From: UBA5109 sp038148435
GTDB taxonomy: Bacteria; Pseudomonadota; Gammaproteobacteria; Pseudomonadales; Pseudohongiellaceae
Assembly: GCA_038148435.1 (NCBI GenBank)
Contig: JAYQVM010000068.1
Span: 1 to 9,084 of the forward strand
Direction: 5' to 3'
Length of the DNA: 9,084 bases
In this document: one piece after another, positions 1 to 6,909 of the stretch
Position numbering within the stretch: the stretch's first letter is position 1
Layout of the letters: each line of letters opens with the position of its first letter
Notes under the pieces: model-generated
Databases searched by the model: none
What the model was told of the DNA's origin: nothing
What the model saw: only the letters and a program-made list of their open reading frames with translations
Made by a program: the position numbers and the translations under genes

Positions 1-1
1 G

Positions 2-1387
2 TTTTTTGCAGGTCCTCTAAGCGACAGGTATGGCAGATTGGCCGTACTGAAAGTTGCAGCCATATTTTTTGCAGTGTCAGCGGTTGTTTCGGCACTTGCG
101 CCTTCCTTTCTGCTGCTAGTTTTGGCGCGAATGCTGGGTGGACTGGGTGTTGGCGCTTCGCTGATTGTGGCGCCAATGCTGATTGCCGAATTAGCGCCGG
201 CATCAGAACGCGGCAAGCTGGTGTCCTTTAACCAATTTAATATTGTCATAGGCATCTCAGTTGCATTCTTTTCCAACTTTCTTATTCTGAAACTGGCTCA
301 GGCTGATTTTCAGTGGGTGCAATCTATGAGACTGGACAGTCTCACCTGGCGCTGGATGTTAGGGATCGAACTGCTTCCTGCCGTACTTTATTTTGTATTT
401 CTAGTCAGGGTGCCGGAAAGCCCGCGATGGCTCATTCTGCAAAACAGAGAGTCAGAAGCACTCTCTACGCTTGAAAAAATTGTCGGGCCAAGTGAAGCTG
501 CGGCGGAAATTAAAGATCTTAAAGGCAGTATACATTCTGAGCAGCATGAGCCTGTTGTCCCTTGGAGCACATTAAAAGATCACTCGCTGCGACTGGTACT
601 GATTATTGGCTTAAGCATTGGAGTGTTGCAGCAGATCACGGGCATTAACGCTGTTTTTTACTATGCTCCAATGATCTTTGCCCAGTCCGGTGTTGGGGAG
701 GATGCGGCATTCATGCAGGCCGTTTTGGTGGGTTTGATTAACGTGGTGTTTACGGTTGCCGCCATGCATCTTATAGACAGGCTTGGCAGAAAACAGCTGC
801 TGGTTATTGGGCTTTCAGGGATCGTTTTTTTCATGGGACTGCTGTCCTTCGGATTTGCCTCTGCAACCTATATCCTGAGCAGTTCAGCTTTTACAGGAAT
901 GGGCGATGACCTTAAGGTGCTGCAGGCCGCTGGTGTCGTGGGCGTTGTGTTTGACAGTGATATTGCTTTTCAAAGTGCACTTATAGACGTACTTGGAATG
1001 GAGCTTTATGAACAGTACAAGAATATTCTGCTCGAGTCCGCTGTAAACCTGCAGCCCATGCTTATTCTGACCGGTATTCTTGGTTTCGTGGCCAGTTTTG
1101 CCATTTCCCTGGGCCCGGTTATGTGGGTGCTGTTTTCCGAGTTGTTTCCCAACAGAATCAGGGGTAAGGCGATTTCCTTCGTGGGCCTGGTCAATTCAGC
1201 CATAGCCTTTCTGGTGACGCTGATATTTCCCTGGGAGCTTCAAAATCTCGGCAGCGCGACTACCTTTCTGGTCTACTGCCTATTTGCCGGAGTCGGCCTG
1301 ATTATTGTGGTAAAAATTCTGCCAGAGACCAAGGGTAAATCACTTGAACAAATCGAAGCGGATTTAGTGGGGCTACAAAATGCTTGA
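2..1387 (+). CDS. Sugar-porter family MFS permease (5' end outside window)
   Basis: Inner-membrane sugar transporter of the major facilitator superfamily, sugar-porter family (XylE/GLUT-like), probably a sugar:H+ symporter. The frame is open from position 2 and encodes the TM2-TM3 signature GPLSDRYGRL before the TTG at 38, so the true start lies upstream of the window and about the first two helices are missing. Family motifs seen: PESPRWL (nt about 413-433), QQITGINAVFYYAP (about 632-673), DRLGRK after TM8, GPVMWVLFSELFPNRIRG in and after TM10 (about 1112-1165), and the C-terminal PETKGKSLEQIE. About 60 extra residues lie between TM9 and TM10 (nt about 875-1051) and are predicted to be periplasmic. 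The stop codon overlaps the start of the glycosidase by 8 bp, which suggests translational coupling. Family is certain; substrate is not, with glucose or another hexose likely from the zwf-pgl context. Confidence 0.93.
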   Translation, partial: FFAGPLSDRYGRLAVLKVAAIFFAVSAVVSALAPSFLLLVLARMLGGLGVGASLIVAPMLIAELAPASERGKLVSFNQFNIVIGISVAFFSNFLILKLAQADFQWVQSMRLDSLTWRWMLGIELLPAVLYFVFLVRVPESPRWLILQNRESEALSTLEKIVGPSEAAAEIKDLKGSIHSEQHEPVVPWSTLKDHSLRLVLIIGLSIGVLQQITGINAVFYYAPMIFAQSGVGEDAAFMQAVLVGLINVVFTVAAMHLIDRLGRKQLLVIGLSGIVFFMGLLSFGFASATYILSSSAFTGMGDDLKVLQAAGVVGVVFDSDIAFQSALIDVLGMELYEQYKNILLESAVNLQPMLILTGILGFVASFAISLGPVMWVLFSELFPNRIRGKAISFVGLVNSAIAFLVTLIFPWELQNLGSATTFLVYCLFAGVGLIIVVKILPETKGKSLEQIEADLVGLQNA

Positions 1388-2660
1388 CCGAATACTAACG
1401 GCACTCATCACAATGACATTTTCTATTGGTGTATTCGGTGCAGAACCAGGCCCGACAAAAATTGAAATAGAAAAGCTGGATGACAGTTACCGGCTGCTGC
1501 GTGACGGTGAGCCATTTTTTATCAAGGGTGCTGGCCTCGAGTACGGAGACATTCGACTGTTAGCCGCTCACGGCGGTAATGCTATTCGCAACTGGTCAAC
1601 TGAAAATGCCCAGGAGGTGCTGGATACGGCTTTTGCCAACGGGGTCATGGTGGCTCTGGGTTTGCCTGTTGCACCAGAGCGCTTGGGATTTGATTACAAC
1701 GATGAGCAGGAGGTATCGCTGCAGAAGGAACTAGTCCGCGGTGAAATTCTGAAGTACCGCAATCACCCCGCATTGCTGGCCTGGATCATCGGCAATGAGC
1801 TGAATTTCGATTACACCAATTCAAAAGTCTATGAAGCAGTGAATGATATAGCCGTCATGATCCATGAGCTTGACCCCAATCATCCTGCTACTACAACAGT
1901 CGCCGGCTTAGGCATGGACGTGGTAGAAGATCTGAAAATTTTGGCGCCTGACCTCGACATCCTCAGCTTCCAGGTTTACGGAGAGCTCTTTAATGTGCCC
2001 GATTTTCTGAAAAAAGCCGACCTGAACAGGCCAGTGTGGATAACGGAGTGGGGTGCCATCGGCTACTGGGAAATGCCTGAAACGGAATGGAAGGCGCCTA
2101 TTGAAATGACTAGTACCGAGAAAGCGGATGTGTATATGGAGGGCTATAGCAAAAATATTAAGCCGCATCTAGATGTCATCATTGGCTCGTTTGCCTTTCT
2201 CTGGGGGCAGAAACAGGAAAGAACGCCTACCTGGTTTGGCATGTTTACCGAGGCCGGAGAGGAAACCCAGGTGGTGGACAATATGCACTACATCTGGAAC
2301 GGTGAATGGCCCGAAAACCGTTCCCCTGAAATTCGTTCTTTTACGCTGGATGCCCGTACCGCTCATGACGGTGTAATTTTGTCGCCCGGCAGAAAAGTCT
2401 CGGCGCGCGTGCGCCTCAGAGACCGGGACAAGGATGAATTACATATTGCCTGGGAGCTAAAGCCGGAAAGCAGGGCATTGGAAGTAGGGGGTGACAGGGA
2501 AGCTCGGATTGGCAACTTGCCTCTGGAGATTGTCAGCGAAAAAAATGGGAGGATAGAATTCATTGTGCCGGAAGTGAGGGGTGACTTCCGCCTGTATGTT
2601 TACGCCTATGACGGTAACAACCATGCGGCGCATGCCAATATACCGTTCAAGGTCAGGTAA
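1380..2660 (+). CDS. Exported clan GH-A glycoside hydrolase (GH2/GH5-like TIM barrel)
   Basis: Predicted secreted or periplasmic glycosidase of 426 residues. An N-terminal signal peptide is visible (hydrophobic residues about 5-19, likely cut around G20/A21). The TIM-barrel part spans about residues 35-310. It carries the clan GH-A acid/base motif WIIGNEL (N139, E140) at the end of strand 4 and a nucleophile-like motif WITEWGA (E223) at strand 7, with a further aromatic W275 in FAFLWGQ. Residues about 316-426 look like a beta-sandwich accessory domain. It lacks the N-terminal sandwich domains of full-length GH2 enzymes. The ATG at 1380 follows a GGGG ribosome-binding element at 1369-1372 and overlaps the permease stop, so the two genes are probably translated together. 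Both catalytic glutamates are present, so it is likely active as a retaining enzyme. Substrate is unknown; a beta-glucoside or glucan oligomer is an inference from context only. Confidence 0.82.
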   Translation: MLDRILTALITMTFSIGVFGAEPGPTKIEIEKLDDSYRLLRDGEPFFIKGAGLEYGDIRLLAAHGGNAIRNWSTENAQEVLDTAFANGVMVALGLPVAPERLGFDYNDEQEVSLQKELVRGEILKYRNHPALLAWIIGNELNFDYTNSKVYEAVNDIAVMIHELDPNHPATTTVAGLGMDVVEDLKILAPDLDILSFQVYGELFNVPDFLKKADLNRPVWITEWGAIGYWEMPETEWKAPIEMTSTEKADVYMEGYSKNIKPHLDVIIGSFAFLWGQKQERTPTWFGMFTEAGEETQVVDNMHYIWNGEWPENRSPEIRSFTLDARTAHDGVILSPGRKVSARVRLRDRDKDELHIAWELKPESRALEVGGDREARIGNLPLEIVSEKNGRIEFIVPEVRGDFRLYVYAYDGNNHAAHANIPFKVR

Positions 2661-2669
2661 TTAAATTAC
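2657..2669. promoter_or_regulatory. HexR-like palindrome across the hydrolase stop codon
   Basis: GTAATTAAATTAC matches the central 13 bases of the gammaproteobacterial HexR operator consensus as I recall it (TGTAATTAAATTACA); both outer bases differ. HexR is a 2-keto-3-deoxy-6-phosphogluconate-responsive RpiR-family repressor that often controls zwf, edd and eda. The location is unusual, because it overlaps the hydrolase stop in a convergent junction with no obvious promoter. It could be a chance match in AT-rich sequence. Confidence 0.35.
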
Positions 2670-2681
2670 TAGAGGCGGAGT

Positions 2682-3719
2682 TTAGTACTCAGGTACTTGC
2701 CCAGTAGACTCCCTTATCTGAAGCGTGCCGGGAATTATTTCAAGGCGCTGGACCGCTTCCTTGCTCGTAGCTCCCTCGATAACAATCTTAGCGGCGTGCT
2801 CTGCCATCTTAGCAAGGGGTTGGGTAATAGTGGTTAGGGTGGGGTAAACCTGCTTGGCCAGTGCGATGTCATCGTAACCGGCCACTGACAACTCGTCAGG
2901 TATGACAATACCGAGCCTTTTGGCCGCCCGCATCACACCAACGGCCATATCATCATTTGCTGCAAAAATAGCCGTTGGTGGGGACTTTCTGGCCATAAGT
3001 TTTTCCGTGGCTGTTTCACCTGCGCCGACGGAGTTGTCACCCTGAAGAATGAGGGCCTCCTGGATTTTAAGCCCGCATTCCTGCATACCCTTGCGAAAAC
3101 CTGATAGCCGATTGGCGACGGCCTTGTGGCTGGGCTCACCGGCAATAAAGGCAATAGATTTATGTCCCAGGGAATGCAGGTGATGGACCATCATGCCACT
3201 GATCTCCTGATCATTGGTAGATATGGTGCTATGCTTGGGGTCCTTCTTGCCAGGTGACAGGCAAACAACTGTTGTACCGGCAGATTCGATTGTCCTAATG
3301 ATTTTAGGCATGTTGGAGAGCGGTGCGGCCACTATTATGCCGTCAGGCCGGGCATGATCTATGAGCGATTTGATTTCTCTGATGATATTCCGGTTCTTAG
3401 GTCTGCAGGGATGAATTAGAAGATCATAATTATTTTCCCGGCAGGCCTTGAGCACGCCTTCCTGCATATTAATAATGTAGCCTGAGGAGGGGAGCTCATA
3501 GGCGGCCGGATCGTCGTAGAGCAGAGCTATGAGATGCGAGCGTTGGCTAGCAAGATTGCGGGCAGAGACGTTTGGCCTATAGTTCAGCTCCTCAATAGCT
3601 CTAGATACTCTTTTCTGAGTATCCTCGCTTACATTAGGCTCATTATTAACGACACGCGAAACAGTCTTTATCGATACACCAGCACTCTTAGCAACGTCTT
3701 CAAGTGTAGATCTATACAT
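2682..3719 (-). CDS. LacI-family transcriptional repressor
   Basis: Sugar-responsive DNA-binding regulator of 345 residues, a normal length for the family. The N-terminal helix-turn-helix is at residues about 5-24 (TLEDVAKSAGVSIKTVSRVV), followed by NEPNVSEDTQKRV and the hinge region YRPNVSARNLAS (about 47-58). The periplasmic-binding-protein-like effector domain covers about 61-340, with the family signatures FAANDDMAVG (252-261), IPDELSVAGYDDI (273-285) and LTTITQP (295-301). The start is fixed because an in-frame TAA sits immediately before the ATG, with an AAGG ribosome-binding element 6 nt upstream (minus strand, 3726-3729). It is divergent from the TonB receptor gene and convergent with the hydrolase, with 21 bp between stops. 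The two identical LacI-type operators in the divergent region are its probable targets. The inducer cannot be read from the sequence. Its first 120 bp are AT-rich (about 39% GC) compared with much of the gene. Confidence 0.93.
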   Translation of the reverse strand: MYRSTLEDVAKSAGVSIKTVSRVVNNEPNVSEDTQKRVSRAIEELNYRPNVSARNLASQRSHLIALLYDDPAAYELPSSGYIINMQEGVLKACRENNYDLLIHPCRPKNRNIIREIKSLIDHARPDGIIVAAPLSNMPKIIRTIESAGTTVVCLSPGKKDPKHSTISTNDQEISGMMVHHLHSLGHKSIAFIAGEPSHKAVANRLSGFRKGMQECGLKIQEALILQGDNSVGAGETATEKLMARKSPPTAIFAANDDMAVGVMRAAKRLGIVIPDELSVAGYDDIALAKQVYPTLTTITQPLAKMAEHAAKIVIEGATSKEAVQRLEIIPGTLQIRESTGQVPEY

Positions 3720-3859
3720 TTAATACCTTAAAAAAACCTCAATTTTCAGTCTGCACCCTTTCAGATGACATTTTATTGCCCAATAGATCAAAAGGGCAGG
3801 AAGGATTTTAACTCCCTTATAAAATTAAATATCTAGCGGCAAATAACTACAGCGAATAG

Positions 3860-3888
3860 TTGACAACGCTGTCAGGTTATCATATAAC
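3860..3888 (+). promoter_or_regulatory. Sigma-70-type promoter of the TonB receptor gene
   Basis: A perfect -35 box TTGACA (3860-3865) is followed after exactly 17 bp by TATAAC (3883-3888), five of six matches to the -10 consensus. The predicted transcription start is near 3895. The -35 box is embedded in operator 1, and operator 2 lies at about +4 to +17. A repressor bound at either site should block RNA polymerase binding or clearance. Confidence 0.75.
3861..3874. promoter_or_regulatory. LacI-family operator O1 (on the -35 box)
   Basis: TGACAACGCTGTCA is a 14-bp palindrome with one mismatched pair and the central CG step typical of LacI-family operators (general form TGnnAnCGnTnnCA). It overlaps five of six bases of the -35 box. 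An identical copy lies 37 bp downstream. Binding by the adjacent LacI-family protein is an inference from proximity and symmetry. Confidence 0.82.
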
Positions 3889-3897
3889 TTTCCTTAA

Positions 3898-3911
3898 TGA
3901 CAACGCTGTCA
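3898..3911. promoter_or_regulatory. LacI-family operator O2 (just after the start site)
   Basis: This is a second exact copy of TGACAACGCTGTCA. The centre-to-centre distance from O1 is 37 bp, about three and a half helical turns, so the two bound dimers would face roughly opposite sides of the DNA. Its position just downstream of the predicted start site fits a roadblock or clearance-blocking role. Confidence 0.82.
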
Positions 3912-4019
3912 ATGTGATTTAAGTGTTGTATTCAATCAATTAAACACTCATTAGATTAAGAATCTACCTCAAGAAAGAGTAAGTGTGGGTACTTAAATTT
4001 AGAGGGGAAAGAAAACACG

Positions 4020-6827
4020 ATGATTAAACTGAAAAAATTAAGTTACATTGTTTCTGCTTTAGTGGCTCTGCCTGCGCAACAAGTTTTTGCACAAGAGCAG
4101 CTTGAGGAAAGCACAGAGATTGAAACGATCACTGTGACTGCAACTAGGCGTGAAACAGACATTATGACAACTCCGCTTGCCATATCGGCTATGCAGGGGG
4201 ATCAACTACAAAACCTTGGTTTGGACAATGTCAAAGACCTTAGTTATGCCTTGCCCGCCTTGTCAATTCAAAATACAGATACCAGTGCTCCAATAATTAC
4301 GCTCAGAGGTGTCCGCTCCACTAACGTTACAGAAGTTGGTGATCCTGCGGTTGGAATACATGTTGATGGTATATATGTCCCAAGGCCGCAAGGCGCAAAT
4401 GCTTTAATGTTTGACATAGAGAGAGCAGAGCTTGCCAGGGGTCCTCAAGGCACTCTATTCGGCAGAAACTCTATAGTTGGTACCTTAAACATAATCACGG
4501 CAAAACCGGATCCTAACGAACAGTCGGCATCTATGACTTTGAATGCTGGACGTTTCAATGAAGAAGCCATACGCGGTCATTTTAATTTACCTATTAACGA
4601 TCGTTTTGCTCTCAGGTTTGCCTTTATGACCGAGGAAAAGGATTCCTTTCTTGATGGATACTATGACGGCTCTCAGCCGGATTGGCGCTTTCTTCCCCAG
4701 TCCGTTCGAAATCAATTTCAGCCTATAACTGATCAAAGTCAGAAAGTTACTGCCACCGATTATTCCTGGTATATGGGATGTCAGGTTTGGCAGACTGGTT
4801 GCTGGGCTGACCCGGGTTGGCAGATTGGCTTGCCACAGACAAAAGTAAAGGCTGATGCTTCTACTTTTTACAACAACATTAATCAGCACGCTTATAGGGT
4901 CAGTGGTAGGTACATGTTTGATGAAACAAGCGACCTAACATTGCAGTATGAAGTTTTTCAAGATGATGGCGCTGGCTGGCAGAATATGTACTCATGTGAG
5001 CAAATGGCACTCCGCGACAATAAGCTTTTGGGCGATCCTCCGGTGTACCCTGGTAATACCTGCTCAGATATTCAGGGAACAGACAATCGATATACTTCTT
5101 ATGTGAATGTACCAGGGGAAGTTGATATGGAAATCAGGTCTGCAAGAGCAATCTTTACTAAAGACTTTGGAAACTTAGCTCTTACAGCCAGGTACGGAAA
5201 TCAACAATTAGAACAATACTCACAGTGGGATACTGATGGTGGTGCAAATGCGGCGTACGATATGGCATTGATCATCAATGACTACAAAGCCCAATCAAAT
5301 GTTGTAGATATTGAGATAAAAAATAATTCTGGTGACCTCGCTTGGGTGGCAGGTGCTTTCTGGATGAAAGAGGACAACGACATGGAAGCCTTCTTCCATG
5401 CAACATTAAATGGAGACAGCTTATTTGTTCAGCCTGATAGGGTTGTGGAATCAAAGGCGGTGTTTGGTCAAGTTACTTACCCGCTTAGAGACGATATCTT
5501 TTTGACACTGGGAGCAAGGTATACCGAAGATAAGAAGTCTGACGTGGGCGGTGCAAACTATGACTGCAGTGTTTGGAACAGTTGTTATCCCTCCACTGAA
5601 ATATGGGGCCAAAGGTTTGCATTCACTGAAAATCTTAATGCTTTAGCCCCAGATTTTCACCTAGCTGGAGGAAAGATTGCCGGTGTAAATTGTGAGGCTC
5701 AGGGAGGTCCCTATGGCGGCGGACCATACTTTGGTGGCACAGGGTGTTATGTTCAAACATCAGAAAATGACGCTAAAGCCTCTTTTGACAGCACTGATTG
5801 GCGTATAGGCTTAGATTGGGATGTGAGTGATACTACCTTTGCATACGGCTATGTCGCTTCAGGTTTTAAGTCTGGAAGTATTGCAGATCAGTATGTAAGG
5901 GGAGCCAATACTACTCACCCAGAAGGACCAGGTTCTCGAGTTGACACATCTTATGACACAGAAGACGCCATCACTGCCGAAGTTGGTATTAAAACTAGGC
6001 TTCTTGATGGACGTCTAAACTTATCAGCAAACTATTATCATACTAAATATGACGGTAAGCAGTTTACTGGTAATGTCCCGGTCGATACTGTCTTCGCTAC
6101 TGAGTACAACCGTGAGACTGAACAGGTTGAGGAAGTGCAGCAGGTGGTTACTATTTGGGGCACTCAGAATTTTGGTAACCAGGTAATGCAGGGTTTAGAG
6201 CTTGAGTTCGATTGGATAGCTTATGAGGGAGGCAGGATAAACGGATGGGCTACTTTCATGGATACCGAGATTACAGATGATTTTATAACTCAATGGTACT
6301 ACGGAATGGACGCTCAATTTGGTCGTGCCGGCTACAATGAGTCAATCGCAAACGTTCCTGAAAATGCCGTTAATCTCAAAGGAAATGAGGCGCCTTTTTC
6401 ACCTGATATTGCTTTCACAATTAGATGGGAACATAACTTTAATCTTGGCGATTTCGGCATCCTGACGTCTTCCCTAAATTATCACTGGCAGTCCGAGGAT
6501 TACTTGACGATCTGGAATGCTGACAAGCATGTCAATGATCCAGGTGGTTACGGCACTGGTTTCAGTCCGAATGGCGACTACGTTGACCTGCCTGGATACT
6601 TCATGGATGACGTAGAAACCTTTGGTGACCACAGGGACAGCTGGTACATGGCCGACCTGCTACTGACCTACAAGACTGCACAAGACGCTCCGTGGTACCT
6701 GCAGGCCTATGGCTACAACATCACTGAGGAGGAAGTGGCCTGGTGGCGTCAGGTAGAAGCCGGACAGCCGCGCGGTTCCTACTCTGCACCAGCCCAGTAC
6801 GGTCTGCGCTTCGCTTACTACTGGTAA
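4020..6827 (+). CDS. TonB-dependent outer-membrane receptor
   Basis: Outer-membrane active transporter of 935 residues, energised by TonB-ExbB-ExbD, probably for a carbohydrate given its neighbours. The signal peptide has a Lys-rich start, a hydrophobic core 8-20 and a cleavage motif VFA|QE at 24/25. A TonB box (TITVTATR, about 36-43) is followed by the plug domain (about 45-165), including ITLRGVRS, VGIHVDGIYV, RAELARGPQGTLFGRN and GTLNIIT. The 22-strand barrel fills the rest and ends in the aromatic terminus FAYYW. Eight cysteines (C254/261, 326/348, 516/522, 558/576) all fall in loop-like regions of the barrel half. An AGAGGGG element at 4001-4007 precedes the ATG by a rather long 12 nt. 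The gene body is AT-rich (about 39% GC in sampled blocks), but the last 240-350 bp rise to 55-58%. The ligand is unknown; siderophore uptake is less likely with this neighbourhood. Confidence 0.95.
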   Translation: MIKLKKLSYIVSALVALPAQQVFAQEQLEESTEIETITVTATRRETDIMTTPLAISAMQGDQLQNLGLDNVKDLSYALPALSIQNTDTSAPIITLRGVRSTNVTEVGDPAVGIHVDGIYVPRPQGANALMFDIERAELARGPQGTLFGRNSIVGTLNIITAKPDPNEQSASMTLNAGRFNEEAIRGHFNLPINDRFALRFAFMTEEKDSFLDGYYDGSQPDWRFLPQSVRNQFQPITDQSQKVTATDYSWYMGCQVWQTGCWADPGWQIGLPQTKVKADASTFYNNINQHAYRVSGRYMFDETSDLTLQYEVFQDDGAGWQNMYSCEQMALRDNKLLGDPPVYPGNTCSDIQGTDNRYTSYVNVPGEVDMEIRSARAIFTKDFGNLALTARYGNQQLEQYSQWDTDGGANAAYDMALIINDYKAQSNVVDIEIKNNSGDLAWVAGAFWMKEDNDMEAFFHATLNGDSLFVQPDRVVESKAVFGQVTYPLRDDIFLTLGARYTEDKKSDVGGANYDCSVWNSCYPSTEIWGQRFAFTENLNALAPDFHLAGGKIAGVNCEAQGGPYGGGPYFGGTGCYVQTSENDAKASFDSTDWRIGLDWDVSDTTFAYGYVASGFKSGSIADQYVRGANTTHPEGPGSRVDTSYDTEDAITAEVGIKTRLLDGRLNLSANYYHTKYDGKQFTGNVPVDTVFATEYNRETEQVEEVQQVVTIWGTQNFGNQVMQGLELEFDWIAYEGGRINGWATFMDTEITDDFITQWYYGMDAQFGRAGYNESIANVPENAVNLKGNEAPFSPDIAFTIRWEHNFNLGDFGILTSSLNYHWQSEDYLTIWNADKHVNDPGGYGTGFSPNGDYVDLPGYFMDDVETFGDHRDSWYMADLLLTYKTAQDAPWYLQAYGYNITEEEVAWWRQVEAGQPRGSYSAPAQYGLRFAYYW

Positions 6828-6835
6828 ACACCAAG

Positions 6836-6878
6836 ATGTGATGGCAGGGTTCTCCCCCTTCTAGTCCTGCCATTACAT
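6836..6878 (+). other. Long stem-loop after the TonB receptor gene
   Basis: The arms 6836-6848 and 6866-6878 form a 13-bp stem with one G-U pair around a 17-nt loop; the core is ATGGCAGG/CCTGCCAT. No T-tract follows, so it is not a standard terminator. It could stabilise the 3' end of the receptor mRNA. Confidence 0.6.
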
Positions 6879-6883
6879 GCTTA

Positions 6884-6902
6884 GCTAGCAGATGGTGCTA
6901 GC
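6884..6902. repeat. Inverted repeat GCTAGCA/TGCTAGC
   Basis: A perfect 7-bp inverted repeat with a 5-nt loop (GATGG), between the long stem-loop and the terminator. It may be an RNA hairpin or a dimeric protein-binding site. No family could be assigned. Confidence 0.5.
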
Positions 6903-6903
6903 G

Positions 6904-6909
6904 GATAAT
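6904..6909 (+). promoter_or_regulatory. Possible -10 element for zwf inside the terminator region
   Basis: GATAAT matches five of six bases of the -10 consensus. The start site would be near 6915, within the 5' arm of the terminator, so a zwf transcript would lack most of that arm and escape termination. The -35 candidate 17 bp upstream (TTAGCT) is poor. The assignment is tentative, but zwf needs some promoter after the strong terminator. Confidence 0.3.

Larger units (their letters stand above)
3720..4019. other. Divergent control region between lacI-type gene and TonB receptor
   Basis: This 300-bp AT-rich intergenic region contains the receptor promoter, the twin operators and a predicted receptor leader of about 125 nt. 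On the lacI side there is the ribosome-binding site and a weak inverted repeat TGCCC/GGGCA (3777-3781 and 3794-3798, 12-nt loop) that would lie in the lacI leader. I could not assign a convincing lacI promoter. A minus-strand TTGACA (3912-3907) overlaps operator 2, but no good -10 follows at 16-18 bp. Confidence 0.7.

Noticed and set aside
38..40. TTG as the start codon of the MFS permease
   Set aside because: The frame is open back to position 2 and encodes the conserved GPLSDRYGR motif upstream of this TTG, so the gene begins before the window.
2661..2695. Bidirectional terminator between the hydrolase and the lacI-type gene
   Set aside because: Only 4-5 bp imperfect repeats (such as GAGT/ACTC) are present, with no GC-rich stem plus T-tract.
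1908..3154. Several 60-100 residue open frames antisense to or overlapping the hydrolase and repressor genes
   Set aside because: They lack recognisable domains and plausible ribosome-binding sites, and they lie inside well-supported genes.
3777..3798. Inverted repeat TGCCC/GGGCA upstream of the lacI-type gene
   Set aside because: With only 5-bp arms, a 12-nt loop and no T-tract, it is too weak to call as an operator or terminator; it is mentioned only within the intergenic entry.
3911..3920. CRP-like half-site AATGTGATTT after operator 2
   Set aside because: There is no matching TCACA half at the required 6-bp spacing, and its position downstream of the start site would not suit activation.
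3600..6450. A discrete mobile island covering the repressor's DNA-binding end, the operators and the receptor body
   Set aside because: The region is AT-rich, but GC also swings between about 40% and 62% in 60-bp blocks elsewhere in the lacI-type gene, and no repeats, integrase or attachment sites mark borders. Only the receptor-tail shift is reported.
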